From Streptomyces graminofaciens (GTDB taxonomy: Bacteria > Actinomycetota > Actinomycetes > Streptomycetales > Streptomycetaceae), in contig NZ_AP018448.1 of the NCBI RefSeq assembly GCF_030294945.1, positions 11,538,652 through 11,602,651 on the forward strand: 64,000 nt of DNA. Direction: 5' to 3'. The position numbers were made by a program, and so were the translations under genes. Positions 18,952 through 28,195 of this stretch are shown here, piece after piece. Below the pieces are notes generated by a model. The model saw only the letters and a program-made list of their open reading frames with translations. It searched no databases and was not told where the DNA came from. Within the stretch, counting starts at the first letter, position 1; the number at the start of each line of letters is the position of its first letter.

Positions 18952-19184
18952 AGCTGAACGTGCTCATCAACGAGCGTGGGGAACTGGTTGCGGCGACATC
19001 TGGGCCGATCGGAATTCCCGAGGATGTGGGAACGGAAGCTTCTAAGGCGGACACCCAGCCGGTGGCATTCATCGTCCCCCTGCAGGGCCAGACTGTTCAA
19101 GAGGTCGAGGTTCCGGAGCATCTGATCGATGTCAACAGCACGTCTGAATTCCACAAGTATGTCGTGGAGACATTCAGCCGCTGA
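18948..19184 (+). CDS. Small protein of unknown function, second gene of a two-gene operon
   Basis: 78 aa: MKLNVLINERGELVAATSGP, then TQPVAFIVPLQGQTVQEVEV and PEHLIDVNSTSEFHKYVVET. It appears soluble and beta-rich at the N-terminus with a short amphipathic end. The start overlaps the stop of the 85-aa gene. The conserved-looking VPEHLI segment recalls small partner proteins found beside peptide or secreted-protein genes, but there is no firm family. Co-expression with the first gene is the only functional clue. Confidence 0.75.
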   Translation: MKLNVLINERGELVAATSGPIGIPEDVGTEASKADTQPVAFIVPLQGQTVQEVEVPEHLIDVNSTSEFHKYVVETFSR

Positions 19185-19567
19185 CCACGGCGCTTCGCCC
19201 ACCGACATGGCACCTGGTTGGGCGAAGCACCGGTACACCGTCTGCCGCACGGGCCGAACGCCGGCGGGAGCCGCCGCCGGCGTTCGGGGTGCCGGCTGTC
19301 CCTGCTGCAGGTATGGCCACAGGCGCGAGGGTGGGGCATGCCGTCGACACCGATACGTCGCCTCCTCCATCGAACGCAGGGGAGTTGGACGAAGTCCCGT
19401 GCCGTCGGAGGACTTCGCGGCGGATGTACGACGCCGCCCGCTCTCGCCGACGATCGGAACTTTCGCCGAGCCCCAGAAGGCCAACCTGTACAGCTGCCGG
19501 TCCGGTGGATCGGGGGCGCCCGAGTCGTCCATGCGCTCGTGGTGGAGCGCCGACCGGGGCGGCCCGG

Positions 19568-21106
19568 TCAGTCCTTCGGCCTCGCCGACGCCTTGGCGCA
19601 GAGGTACGGACGCGCGAGCAGCAGGCCGGTGGCGGTCGTGGCGATGCCGAAGTAGACCGGCGCGAGGTGGATGAAGTCGGTGTAGTGAATCGCACCGTGC
19701 ACCACGACAGCCGGCAGGAAGCCGGCGGCCGCCGCAGTGGCCAGGGTCCAGAACACCCAGGCCTCACCCCGCCGCCAGCCCCACGCGCTGAGCAGAGTGA
19801 TCGCCACCGCGGCGGCCATCAGGGCGCCGCCGAACCCCGCGCGGTCATGCGCGACGAACGGCACAAGCCGGGGGTTCACCACGTCCAGCGTGCGCGCGCT
19901 GGTGCCCAGGAAGACCAGGTCGGTCGGCACGAAGACACCGGTCAGACCGACCACCGAGATCACCGCTCCGCCGACGAACAGCCCCGCTCCCGTGACGATC
20001 AGCAGCAGTTGGCCGACCAGCGCCCGTCGGCGTTCCGGCTCAGGCCCCTCGGGGGCCAGGCGCCACCTCGGTGCGTGCGGGGTCCGACGGACCGCGGCCA
20101 CGAACATCGGGAACAGCACGATGGTGGTGGCCGTGTGCAGAGGTTCCACGAAACCGGTGGCCAGGAAGTAGAACAAGGTGGGGAAGCTGATCGCCCCCAA
20201 GAGCAGATACACCTCGCGGGCCCAGGGCCGGCCGCGTCTGATCCCGCCCACGGCGAGGCCGGTGTAGAGGGCGCCGATCGCCACCATCGTGCCGGCCATG
20301 GTGATCCGGTCGTGCTGGAGGAAGTGCACGAGGTGGTGGTTGGCGCCATGCAGTTCGTGCAGCGTCATGCCGAGGTAGTCGCGGTCGTACCAGAGCAGCA
20401 CCGGCCCGAGCGTGATCGCCGCGGCGCCGAGTCCGGCGCCCGTCATACCCAGCCCGACGAGCAGCGCCCACCACCAGGCGGGCCAGCGGCGGGGATCGCG
20501 GCCGACGTCCCGTAGCCGCGGAGCGGGCGTGGTGGGCGTGGCTGCCTCGGTGACCCGTTGGAACCAGCCGGGTCCGGCCGCGACGAGCACCCCGGGCCGG
20601 GCGAGCACGACGGCGCCGGGCTCCTCGAGCGCGGTGGCCGCGGCGGTGACCGATGGGTCGGACACATGGACCACGTGCGGGTCGTCGCTGCTGGTGAACC
20701 CGTCGACATGGGGCTTGAGGGCGGCCTCGGTCTCCGGGTCGCAGGCTCGGACAACCAGCGGGATCGAGCGCCCGGCAGCGGCCTTGCGCACGGTCTCCGT
20801 GTCGGCCGCCGAGACGGGCGCCACCTCGACGAGACCAGCCCCGAGCGGGGGCATGGCGCGTACCGCTTCGCGGGCGAGCGAGGGCGGGACGGATATGCCG
20901 AGGCGGACGGTCACGGGCACGCCTGCGATCTCGCCGGCGAGGCGCTCGGGCGGATGACGGTGGCCGAACCCCCCGGCGATCAGCCGCGCGCCGGCGGGAC
21001 GGGAGCCGATCGAGGCCAGCAGCCGCAGTGCGGTCCGCTGCGAACGGCGTCGGCCGAGGACGGCAGCGGCCAGGCCGCGCAGCGGGTGGTACGTCCAGTC
21101 CGGCAT
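19568..21106 (-). CDS. Multi-pass membrane protein with an N-terminal dihydroorotate-dehydrogenase-like domain
   Basis: 512 aa. Residues 1-45 (MPDWTYHPLRGLAAAVLGRR and following) and 50-180 resemble a reduced class 2 DHODH/TIM-barrel fold, but the usual FMN and catalytic motifs are not evident, so activity is doubtful. From about 210 there are roughly eight membrane helices (WWWALLVGLGMTGAGLGAAA, AREVYLLLGAISFPTLFYFL, GALMAAAVAITLLSAWGW, VYFGIATTATGLLLARPYL). A histidine-rich loop, LHELHGANHHLVHFLQHDR, lies between the first helices and could bind metal or haem. ATG 21106 overlaps the stop of the upstream monooxygenase gene (TGATG), so they form an operon. Function unknown. Confidence 0.82.
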   Translation of the reverse strand: MPDWTYHPLRGLAAAVLGRRRSQRTALRLLASIGSRPAGARLIAGGFGHRHPPERLAGEIAGVPVTVRLGISVPPSLAREAVRAMPPLGAGLVEVAPVSAADTETVRKAAAGRSIPLVVRACDPETEAALKPHVDGFTSSDDPHVVHVSDPSVTAAATALEEPGAVVLARPGVLVAAGPGWFQRVTEAATPTTPAPRLRDVGRDPRRWPAWWWALLVGLGMTGAGLGAAAITLGPVLLWYDRDYLGMTLHELHGANHHLVHFLQHDRITMAGTMVAIGALYTGLAVGGIRRGRPWAREVYLLLGAISFPTLFYFLATGFVEPLHTATTIVLFPMFVAAVRRTPHAPRWRLAPEGPEPERRRALVGQLLLIVTGAGLFVGGAVISVVGLTGVFVPTDLVFLGTSARTLDVVNPRLVPFVAHDRAGFGGALMAAAVAITLLSAWGWRRGEAWVFWTLATAAAAGFLPAVVVHGAIHYTDFIHLAPVYFGIATTATGLLLARPYLCAKASARPKD

Positions 21107-22287
21107 CAGTGGCTCTCGCTCGTCGTCGCGGTCACAGGGTCACCGGGCGCGGTCCAGCCGAGCACCGAAGTCATGGAACGCAGCGTCGCCCGATTCGGCG
21201 TCAGCCGGGCGGCCGTGTCGCGAAGAAGCACCGCGGGCGGCCACGACAGCTGGCCGATCGCGCCCAGCCGGGCGGAACGGCGCGTGATGGCCTGTGTCCG
21301 CGGACGGCGCAGCAGGTCGTACGAGCGGAGCGCGGCGGCCACCTCCGGGGTGCCGTCGAGACAGTGGGCGAGAGTGACCGCGTCCTCCAGCGCCTGGCAT
21401 GCGCCCTGGCCCAGATTGGGGGTCATGGCATGGGCCGCGTCGCCCATCAGCGCGACCCGCCCGCGGACGAAGGAGGGCAGCGGCGGCAGGTCGTACAGGT
21501 CGTGTCGGAGCACCGTGTCCGCGGGGACGGCGGCCAGGAGGGCGGGGGTGGGATCCGGCCAGGACCCGAACCGGCGCAGCAGCTCGGCGTACTCGGACGA
21601 GCCGGAGGCCGCTCCCGCCGGCAGCGACGCGGTCGCGAAGCAGTACATCCGCCCGCCGGGCAGCGCCGTGTAGCCGAACCTCGCCCCACGGCCCCAGGTC
21701 GCCGCACCCTCGGAGGGCGGCTCGGCGAGGGGCTCGGTGACCATGCGCCAAGCGGTGTAGCCGGCGTACCGGGGGCCGGCCGCGGCGGGCCACAGGGCGC
21801 GGCGGACCGCACTGCGCAGCCCGTCGGCGCCGACCACGAGGTCGGGCCGGGACTCGCCCCCACGGTGATCGACGACAAGGCAGTGTCCTTCGTCGCGGAC
21901 CGCGGACACCTCACTGCCCGGCCGCAGGCTGTCAGCGGGCAGCGCATCGGTGAGCGCCCGCAACAGATCCGCGCGGTGCAGGACCACCAGGGGATGGCCG
22001 AAGCGGCGCGCCAGCTCCGCGTTGTCCGTACGGGACAGCCAACGGCCCTGGCGGTCGCGTACGCCGCCTACGGCCTCGACGGCGCCGAGTGCCCGGACGG
22101 CGTCGGCCAGGCCGAGCACCTCGAGCGCGTGCAGCGCGTTCGGCCACAGGGAGATGCCGGCGCCGATCTCGGTGAACTCCGGGGCCCGTTCCAGCACCTC
22201 GACACGCCAGCCCCGGCGATGCAGGGCGATGGCCGCCGCGAGCCCGCCGATACCGCCGCCGACGATGGTTGCGGCGCGCTGCGGCAT
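21106..22287 (-). CDS. FAD-dependent monooxygenase (salicylate hydroxylase / PHBH type)
   Basis: 393 aa. The N-terminal FAD dinucleotide fold is AATIVGGGIGGLAAAIALHR (GxGxxG) with the acidic residue in VEVLERA. The DG motif appears as DLVVGADGLRSAVRRAL, and the GD motif as RGRVALMGDAAHAMTPNLGQ with GACQALEDAVTLA. This is the class A flavoprotein monooxygenase layout, of normal length. Substrates in this group are aromatic acids, polyketides or antibiotics. Its stop overlaps the start of the membrane/DHODH-like gene by one base, so the two products may act together at the membrane. Family is secure, substrate unknown. Confidence 0.92.
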   Translation of the reverse strand: MPQRAATIVGGGIGGLAAAIALHRRGWRVEVLERAPEFTEIGAGISLWPNALHALEVLGLADAVRALGAVEAVGGVRDRQGRWLSRTDNAELARRFGHPLVVLHRADLLRALTDALPADSLRPGSEVSAVRDEGHCLVVDHRGGESRPDLVVGADGLRSAVRRALWPAAAGPRYAGYTAWRMVTEPLAEPPSEGAATWGRGARFGYTALPGGRMYCFATASLPAGAASGSSEYAELLRRFGSWPDPTPALLAAVPADTVLRHDLYDLPPLPSFVRGRVALMGDAAHAMTPNLGQGACQALEDAVTLAHCLDGTPEVAAALRSYDLLRRPRTQAITRRSARLGAIGQLSWPPAVLLRDTAARLTPNRATLRSMTSVLGWTAPGDPVTATTSESH

Positions 22288-22478
22288 GGGTCCTCGCTCT
22301 GAATTCGGGGACGCCGCCCCCGGTCACTTGGCCGTCAATCCGGTGCCCGGGCGGCATGCGACGCGGCGCAGGTCCGGCTGAGCAGCGCCTCATAGCAACA
22401 TGTCGGCAGGTGCCTGTCAACGTGCCGAGGGGTGGACCCGCAGGTCCGCGCCGTACATGCAGCTCATAAAGACGCGCG

Positions 22479-23103
22479 GTGGAGCCACTGCTCGACCGCG
22501 GAGTGGACGCACTGGTGCTCGCGACGGTCACCAGCCGTGTCCAGCTTCCCGAGCGGCGGCCTGGCGTGCCCGTGGTCCTGCTCAACGGCCGTCAGCCCGG
22601 ACGGGAGCCACATCTCGGTCCTCCCCGACGAGACGGCGGGCGGCTGGCAGGCGGCGGAGCACCTGATCAGCCTGGGGCACCGCAAAGTGCACCTGTTCGG
22701 CGTGCCGACGCACCTTGACGATCCCGCTCGCCTCACCGCTCAGGTGCACCGGCGCATCCAGAGTCTTGCGAAAACGTTCCGGGACGCGGGCATCGAAGCC
22801 GTCTCCGTGCCGCACGAGCCCGAGTGCTGGGACGCCGACGCGGGGTTCGACACCGCCTCGCGCGCACTGCGGGACGCGGCACCGGTCCGCGCCGTAGTCG
22901 CACTGAACGATGCGATCGCGGCAGGCGCTTACGAGGCGTTCCGATCGGTGGGACTCCGCATCCCCGAGGATAGGTCCGTCGTCTCCTTCGACGACGACAT
23001 CGTCTCCTTCCTCCGCCCACGTCTGAGCACTGCCGCCCTCCCGTTCGAGGCGATGGGGCGACGCGCGGTCGAGCTCGCGCTGGACGGCGCCGCCGCCCGG
23101 TGA
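22479..23103 (+). pseudogene. LacI-family regulator, HTH missing and frameshifted
   Basis: The plus strand reads GVDALVLATVTSRVQLPERR and GVPVVLLNGRQPG in one frame, then changes frame near 22600 to HISVLPDETAGGWQAAEHLI, SLGHRKVHLFGVPTHLDDPA, VALNDAIAAGAYEAFRSVGL and VVSFDDDIVSFLRPRLS. That is the periplasmic-binding-like effector domain of a LacI repressor. The N-terminal DNA-binding domain is absent. Confidence 0.78.
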
Positions 23104-23363
23104 GTACCTGGAACCGATGCATCTGCGAGTGCGTGAATCGACCCGTCCCGGAGCGTGAGCCAACCGCCTCCCCGGCTGCATCATCACGGAGAAGCTGATG
23201 AACAAGCCCGGGCCTCAATGACGCGGCCACCACCACCGCCCAGCCCCCACCGGGACCAGGCACCGAAGCGACGGCCGTACATAACTTCCCTGGACGCAAC
23301 CGGTGTTGCTTCCCGCTCTGGGGATCTTTGATGTGTACGCGCATCCAGGACGAGACAATGCCC

Positions 23364-23455
23364 AACTCACGGTGCAGCTCGCGGTGTTGCTGCGGAGCTT
23401 TGACGAGCGGCAGCGGCGGCTGTTGATGGCCGCGGAGGCGCGTGCTCCGGGTCAG
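23364..23455 (+). mobile_element. ISAzo13-family transposase, N-terminal scrap
   Basis: About 30 codons read LLRSFDERQRRLLMAAEARA, the conserved N-terminus of ISAzo13-type transposases, and then break off. A C-terminal scrap of the same family lies near 55740. Confidence 0.6.
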
Positions 23456-23622
23456 GCTTCACCCTACTTCGCCACCGCATCCTCCTCGGATAGCGGCACA
23501 CTCCGTCACCACCGATGGTGAGACAGGAGCGTTGGCTGGACAGACCAGCTCAGAAAATCTGCACCCGACCCGAGTCGGTGTGAGGCGGGCCTGTCCAGCC
23601 AGTACCCCGCGGATACGCATGG

Positions 23623-24515
23623 TCATGGCTGAACGGACTTGGCGGTCCAGCGGGCGAGTACTCGGTCCGCAGAGGACTTGCGTGGGGCTGTCGGCATCGC
23701 CGTGGGGGTGCCGCTGAATCTCGGTGCAGGTGCGGGCTGCGTGACGTCGTCGATGACGATGTGGGTATTGCGTGCCCTGAGGTGGGTGTGTTGCGCCGCC
23801 TCGACCGGCGTGAGAACGGGTGCGACGCAGGCGTCGGTTCCCTCGAAACGGGCAGTCCAGTCGGCCATGGTCCGGGACGCGAACGTGGCTTCGAAGATGG
23901 ACTCCATCTCGCCGTGGCGCTCTACCTCGTCCTGCGCGGGAATGATGTCGGCCACACCGAGTCGATCGACGAGCGTCCGGAAGAACTGCGGTTCCAGGGC
24001 ACCGACCGCGACCCAACGGTCGTCGAGCGTCCGGTACAGGCGGTAGTACGGTACTCCGCCGTCCAGCATGTTCCTGCCCCGCAGCAGCGAGTGCCTGCCG
24101 GACGCACGCAGCCCGGCCGTCATCAGATCCAGATAGGAGGTGCCATCGATGATCGCGGCATCGACCACCTGGCCCTGACCCGTCATCCGGGCTCTCAGGA
24201 GAGCCGACAGCACGCCGATGACGAGGAAGGTGGATCCTCCGCCGAAGTCACCGAGCAGGTTGATGGGAAACTGCGGCCTGTCGGCTGTCTGCCCGAGACC
24301 GTGCAACACGCCAGTGATCGCGATATACGTGAGGTCGTGACCCGCAGCATGTGCCAGCGGTCCGGTCTGTCCCCACCCTGTCATGCGCCCGTAGACGAGC
24401 CGGGGGTTGCGCGCGGAACAGGTGTCCGGGCCCAGGCCCAGGCGCTCGGTGACCCCGGGACGCATCCCTTCGAGGAGGATGTCGGCTTCCTCGATGAGCT
24501 GCAGCGCATCCGCTG
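23623..24515 (-). pseudogene. CaiB/BaiF CoA-transferase or alpha-methylacyl-CoA racemase, 5' truncated
   Basis: An open frame of about 290 codons (ATG 24465, homology extending up to about 24515 as LIEEADILLEGMRPGVTERL) covers the middle and C-terminus of a class III CoA-transferase: RNPRLVYGRMTGWGQTGPLA, FPINLLGDFGGGSTFLVIGV, QVVDAAIIDGTSYLDLM and YYRLYRTLDDRWVAVGALEP. The family is normally 360-400 aa, so roughly the first 80-100 residues, which include part of the CoA-binding fold, are missing. The break lies head-to-head with the truncated 5' end of an acyl-CoA dehydrogenase. Function of the ancestor: CoA transfer or racemisation in fatty-acid or carnitine-type metabolism. Confidence 0.8.
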
Positions 24516-24530
24516 CTGGCCACGTGCACG

Positions 24531-25490
24531 GTGGCGGAGGAGATCGCCTACGAGTCCTCGTCGATGGCCGGTGTCTACGACGGCCAGTGCATTCTCGTCC
24601 CGCAGACCCTCGCCGCCGCCCAACCGGCCCTACGGAAGCGGCTGATCCCGGAGCTGGTCTCCGGCAGCACCGCCTTCGCCTTCGCCACGTCCGAGCCTGA
24701 GACCAGCTCTGATCTGACCGCTCGGAGACTGTCGACCGTGGCCGAGCGCACCGGTTCGGGATACACGGTCAACGGGCGCCAGCGCTGGATCACCAACAGT
24801 GTCGTCGCCGGCTGGGCCTCCGTTCTGTGCCGTGACGGCAAGGACGGCGACCGGGCGGTCATGCTGCTGATCGACCTCAAGTCCCCCGGCGTGACGATCG
24901 GCCCCCCGGACCTCAAGATGGGTCACCGAGGCCAGATCACGGCCGACATCGTCCTCGACGACGTCGCGGTGCCGGACGAGTGCGTCCTCGGCGCCCCGGG
25001 ACAGGGCATGCGCGTCGCTCTCGCAGCCCTGGTCCGGGGCCGGATCGGCATCGGGGCCGCCGGCGTCGGCCTTGCCCAGGCGGCGCTCGACCTCGCCGTC
25101 GCGCGCCTGCGCACCCGTCACGCCTTCGGCGCCCCGCTGGGCGCCATGCAGCACTGGCAGTACGTCATGGCGGGGCACGCCACCAGCATCGAGTGCGCAC
25201 GCAGCCTCTACCAGAAAGCTGCAACCCTGCTCGACCGGGGCCACGACGCGGAAGCCGCAGCCGCCATGGCCAAGTCGTACGCGACGAAGGCCGCAGGGGA
25301 CGTGGTCCGTGACGCCGTTCAGGTCCACGGGGCGCTCGGATTCGTCCGCCAGGTCGGTGCCACGGGCGAGTCGGTGCGTCTTGAAGAGATGTACCGCGAC
25401 GCCAAGGTTCTGGAGATCTTCGAAGGAGCCAATGAGCTCCAGCAGTGGATCATTTCGCGCCGCCTCATCGGCAGGGACGTCACGGGCTGA
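24531..25490 (+). pseudogene. Acyl-CoA dehydrogenase, 5' truncated
   Basis: The frame is open from about 24498 and recognisable from LLATCTVAEEIAYESSSMAG; the first in-frame start is GTG 24531. It contains the FAD-binding middle domain (FAFATSEPETSSDL, YTVNGRQRWITNS), the C-terminal helical domain (GQGMRVALAALVRGRIGIGA) and the end motif VQVHGALGFVRQVG with DAKVLEIFEGANELQQWIIS. About 70 N-terminal residues expected in the family are absent. With the truncated CoA-transferase it points to a lost acyl-CoA degradation gene pair. Confidence 0.8.
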
Positions 25491-25499
25491 TCCCGCCTC

Positions 25500-25660
25500 C
25501 TGCGCCGGCCGCGGTGACAGCCGAGGTCAACCGAGCCACCCTTACTGCGGACGCCACGGAGGTCGTGCTGTTCACGGATGCGGGCAACTCACCAGCAACG
25601 CCCTCTACCAGCATCTCGGCTACCGCCGGGTCCCGACCGGGCCCCGTATGACTTCACATA
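25500..25660 (+). pseudogene. GNAT acetyltransferase, C-terminal scrap
   Basis: The stretch ATEVVLFTDAGN in one frame followed by LTSNALYQHLGYRRVPTGPR in another is the end of a GNAT domain. It is frameshifted and only about 45 codons long. Confidence 0.6.
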
Positions 25661-25706
25661 ATTCGTGGACATGGCAGACGGCTACCCGGCATCGTCCCGA
25701 CACCGG

Positions 25707-26126
25707 TCAGGCGCGCGGCGTCGAGTGCACGGTCGTGGGAGGCGCCGTCGTACCCCGCACTTCGAGCGCCGGTGTCGCGAGGACGGTCTCGCTCGGACGG
25801 GCCGGGTCCGTGATCCGGTCGAGGAGGTACTGCGCGGCACGGCGACCGACGTCGTGGCTGGCGTTGTCGACCGTGGTGAGCCACAGGTGGCGCAGGCGCG
25901 AGAGGTATGTGTTGTCGTACCCGACGAGGGAGAGGTCCCGCGGCACCTGGAGACCCGACTCTTCGGCCGCGGACAGGGCGCCCACGCACGCGATGTCGTT
26001 GAAGGCGAAGACGGCGCTCGGCCACTGCGGGGCACTCAGCAGCCTGACCATCGCCCGGTAGTCGCCCTCCTCCGTCACATCGCCCTGTTCCACGGTCGCG
26101 AGACCGGCGAGTGCGTGTTCGCGCAT
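25707..26126 (-). pseudogene. LacI-family regulator, C-terminal half
   Basis: 139 codons carry the effector-domain end of a LacI/GalR repressor: WPSAVFAFNDIACVGALSAA, LQVPRDLSLVGYDNTYLSRL and VDNASHDVGRRAAQYLLDRI. The N-terminal HTH and first half of the binding domain are missing; the upstream DNA is an IS21 scrap. It is a different sequence from the LacI remnant at 22479. Confidence 0.75.
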
Positions 26127-26198
26127 GACCGTCTCGAAGCTGCGCCGCCGCAGTTCGCCGACGACGCCCTGTCCAGCGATGTGGGCGATGTTCCGGTG

Positions 26199-26467
26199 GG
26201 GCCTTCACCCTGGAATCGCTGACCGCCCACCTCGGGCGGGCCATCGTCGACAACACGGTCTCCAAGGCTGTCGCGAAGATCACCAGGTGCGACCTCATCG
26301 TCGTCGACGACATCGGCATGCTGCCGTCCGGGCAGGCCGCCGCCGAGGCTATCCAGAAGCGCCTCGGCTACCTCAGCCCCATCGAGTTCGAGGAGAAGCA
26401 CTACGCCGACCAGGCAACGGCCGAACCAGTGAACCTGAAACGACGTCAACCCGCCCTGACCTGCTAG
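26199..26467 (+). mobile_element. In-frame chimera of IS21 IstB and IS3 OrfB ends
   Basis: One frame reads FTLESLTAHLGRAIVDNTVS and the IstB Walker B region CDLIVVDDIGMLPSGQAAAE, then continues without a frame break into IQKRLGYLSPIEFEEKHYAD and VNLKRRQPALTC, which is the C-terminus of an IS3-family OrfB. Stop TAG is at 26465-26467. The junction is near 26342. Confidence 0.75.
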
Positions 26468-26586
26468 TCAGCCACTCCCGTGCAGCGGGGGAACCTCAGG
26501 GGGGAGGTGCGTTCATTCGGTGGGACGCGCCGCGCCCCGTGCCGCTCAGCGTGCGGACCGCCAGGAAGCCGCGGACATGTGGCGGC

Positions 26587-27153
26587 GTGGCACTGATCCC
26601 TCCGGTCGCACCGATGCTCGCCGAAGCCCGGCGGGTCCTGCCCCCGGAGGGTGCTTTGCCCGGCGGGCTGGTCGCAGAGCAGAAGGCCGATGGGTTCCGC
26701 GCCCTGGTCTTCGCTCGTCCCGGCAGTGTACTGATCCAGTCGCGCCGGGGATCGGACCTGACCCCCGCCTTCCCGGACATCGCCGCTGCGGCTCTGGCCC
26801 TGGGCGAGGTGCTGATCCTGGACGGTGAACTCGTCGTCCCCCACAGGGGCCGGCTGGACTTCCCCGAGCTCCAGCGCCGCGCGCGCCGCCGGGGCCGAAG
26901 TGCCGCCGAGGTTGCCGCGCTTCATCCGGCCTACCTGATCGTTTTCGACGTTCTGGAGGCCGCCGGGACCGAGCGGCTGGCCCGGCCCTACCGCGAGCGA
27001 CGCGCGCTCCTTGAGGACCTGTTCGCCCGCGATGTGCTCGGCGCGCCGTTCACTTTGTGCCCGAACACGACCGACCGCGGCACGGCACGCTGGGCCACCC
27101 TCGCCGGCGGGAACTGGTCCGATTACTTGGCAGCGCGACGGGCCGCTCCGTAG
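26587..27153 (+). pseudogene. ATP-dependent DNA ligase, N-terminal adenylation fragment
   Basis: 188 codons from GTG 26587 (VALIPPVAPMLAEARRVLP). The nucleotidyl-transfer lysine motif is EQKADGFRAL (family EQKFDGYRAL), and motif III appears as LILDGELVVP, followed by FDVLEAAGTERLARPYRERR. The frame leaves the family after LCPNTTDRGTARWATLA, before motifs IV and V and the OB-fold. The matching C-terminal part lies at 29574-29930 on the same strand, so the gene appears to have been split. As it stands it should not be a functional ligase. Confidence 0.75.
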
Positions 27154-27191
27154 GGCTAGGCAGTTGAGCAGGGCGGTGTTCCGAGTCCGCG

Positions 27192-28175
27192 CTATTGGGG
27201 GATGGTGAGCAGGATGCGGCCGTGGCCACCGCCGACGTCGACGCGGTCGTGGGCCTTGGCGATGTCGTCCAGCGGGTGACGGTCGCCGACGGCGACGGTG
27301 AGGGCGCCGACGGCGGCTGCGGAGGTGAGGTCGCGGGCGGCCTGGCGCTTGGCCTCGGCGGGGAAGTCGTCGCTGCCGAGCAGCCGCAGGGTGACGTTGT
27401 TGAACAGCAGCGGCCAGAAGGGGATCTCGGTGCGGTCCGTGCGGGTGGCGTAGGCGGCGATGACGGCGTTGTTGGCGGCGACGGCGTTGTCGAGATCGGC
27501 GTTGTCGGACAGCGCGACCTCGATGATCCGGTCGACGCCCCGCGGCGCGTACGAGCGGATGGCCGCGGCGGGGTCGCCGGTATCCAGGGCGACGGCGTGG
27601 GAGACGACGGCCGCGTCGACGCGGTTGAGGTCCGCGGTTCGGCGGACGGTGGCGATCACAGTCGCGCCGGCCCAGTGGGCGAGCTGGGCGGCCAGGGAGC
27701 CGACGCCGCCGAGAACTCCGTGGACCAGGACCAGTTGGCCGTCGACCGGGCCGTCGGCGAAGACGGTGCGGTGGGCGGTGATGCCGGGGATGCCGAGGCT
27801 CGCCCCCAGCTCATCACTCAGATGATTTGGCAGAGGTACGGCTTGGTGGTCAGGTACGACGGTGTACTGGGCGGCTGTGCCGAAGGGGCGGTAGGACTGG
27901 GCGCCGTATACCCAGACCCGCTGTCCGACGCGGCGGGCGTCGACTTGGGCGCCCACGGCGTCGATGACTCCGGCGCCGTCGCTGTGCGGGATCACCCGCG
28001 GGAAGGGCATGGACGAGCTGAGCCAGCCGCGCCGTTTCTTGGTGTCGCCGGGGTTGACGCCCGAGACGGTGACGCGGACGCGGACCTCGCCGGGGCCGGG
28101 GACGGGATCAGGGAGTTCACCGACGTGCAGGACATCGGCGGCGGGGCCCTGGTCGTCATACCAGGAAGCAAGCAT
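27192..28175 (-). CDS. Zinc-independent quinone oxidoreductase (MDR superfamily)
   Basis: 327 aa from ATG 28175 with CGGAGG upstream. The N-terminal GroES-like domain has VRVRVTVSGVNPGDTKKRRG and HSDGAGVIDAVGAQVDARRV; the Rossmann domain has VLVHGVLGGVGSLAAQLAHW as the NADPH-binding turn. No zinc-ligand cysteines are present, as expected for NADPH:quinone reductases. It starts 20 bp after the padR stop and is very likely in an operon with it. In many actinobacteria such pairs respond to electrophiles or quinones; that role is inferred. Confidence 0.9.
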   Translation of the reverse strand: MLASWYDDQGPAADVLHVGELPDPVPGPGEVRVRVTVSGVNPGDTKKRRGWLSSSMPFPRVIPHSDGAGVIDAVGAQVDARRVGQRVWVYGAQSYRPFGTAAQYTVVPDHQAVPLPNHLSDELGASLGIPGITAHRTVFADGPVDGQLVLVHGVLGGVGSLAAQLAHWAGATVIATVRRTADLNRVDAAVVSHAVALDTGDPAAAIRSYAPRGVDRIIEVALSDNADLDNAVAANNAVIAAYATRTDRTEIPFWPLLFNNVTLRLLGSDDFPAEAKRQAARDLTSAAAVGALTVAVGDRHPLDDIAKAHDRVDVGGGHGRILLTIPQ

Positions 28176-28195
28176 GGGGGTACCTCCGTGGACAG

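Noticed and set aside
23533..23601. Inverted repeat TGGCTGGACAG / CTGTCCAGCCA as an IS end pair or terminator
   Set aside because: Arms are 11 bp with a 47-bp loop and no matching element; it may be a weak terminator for the CaiB remnant but the evidence is thin.
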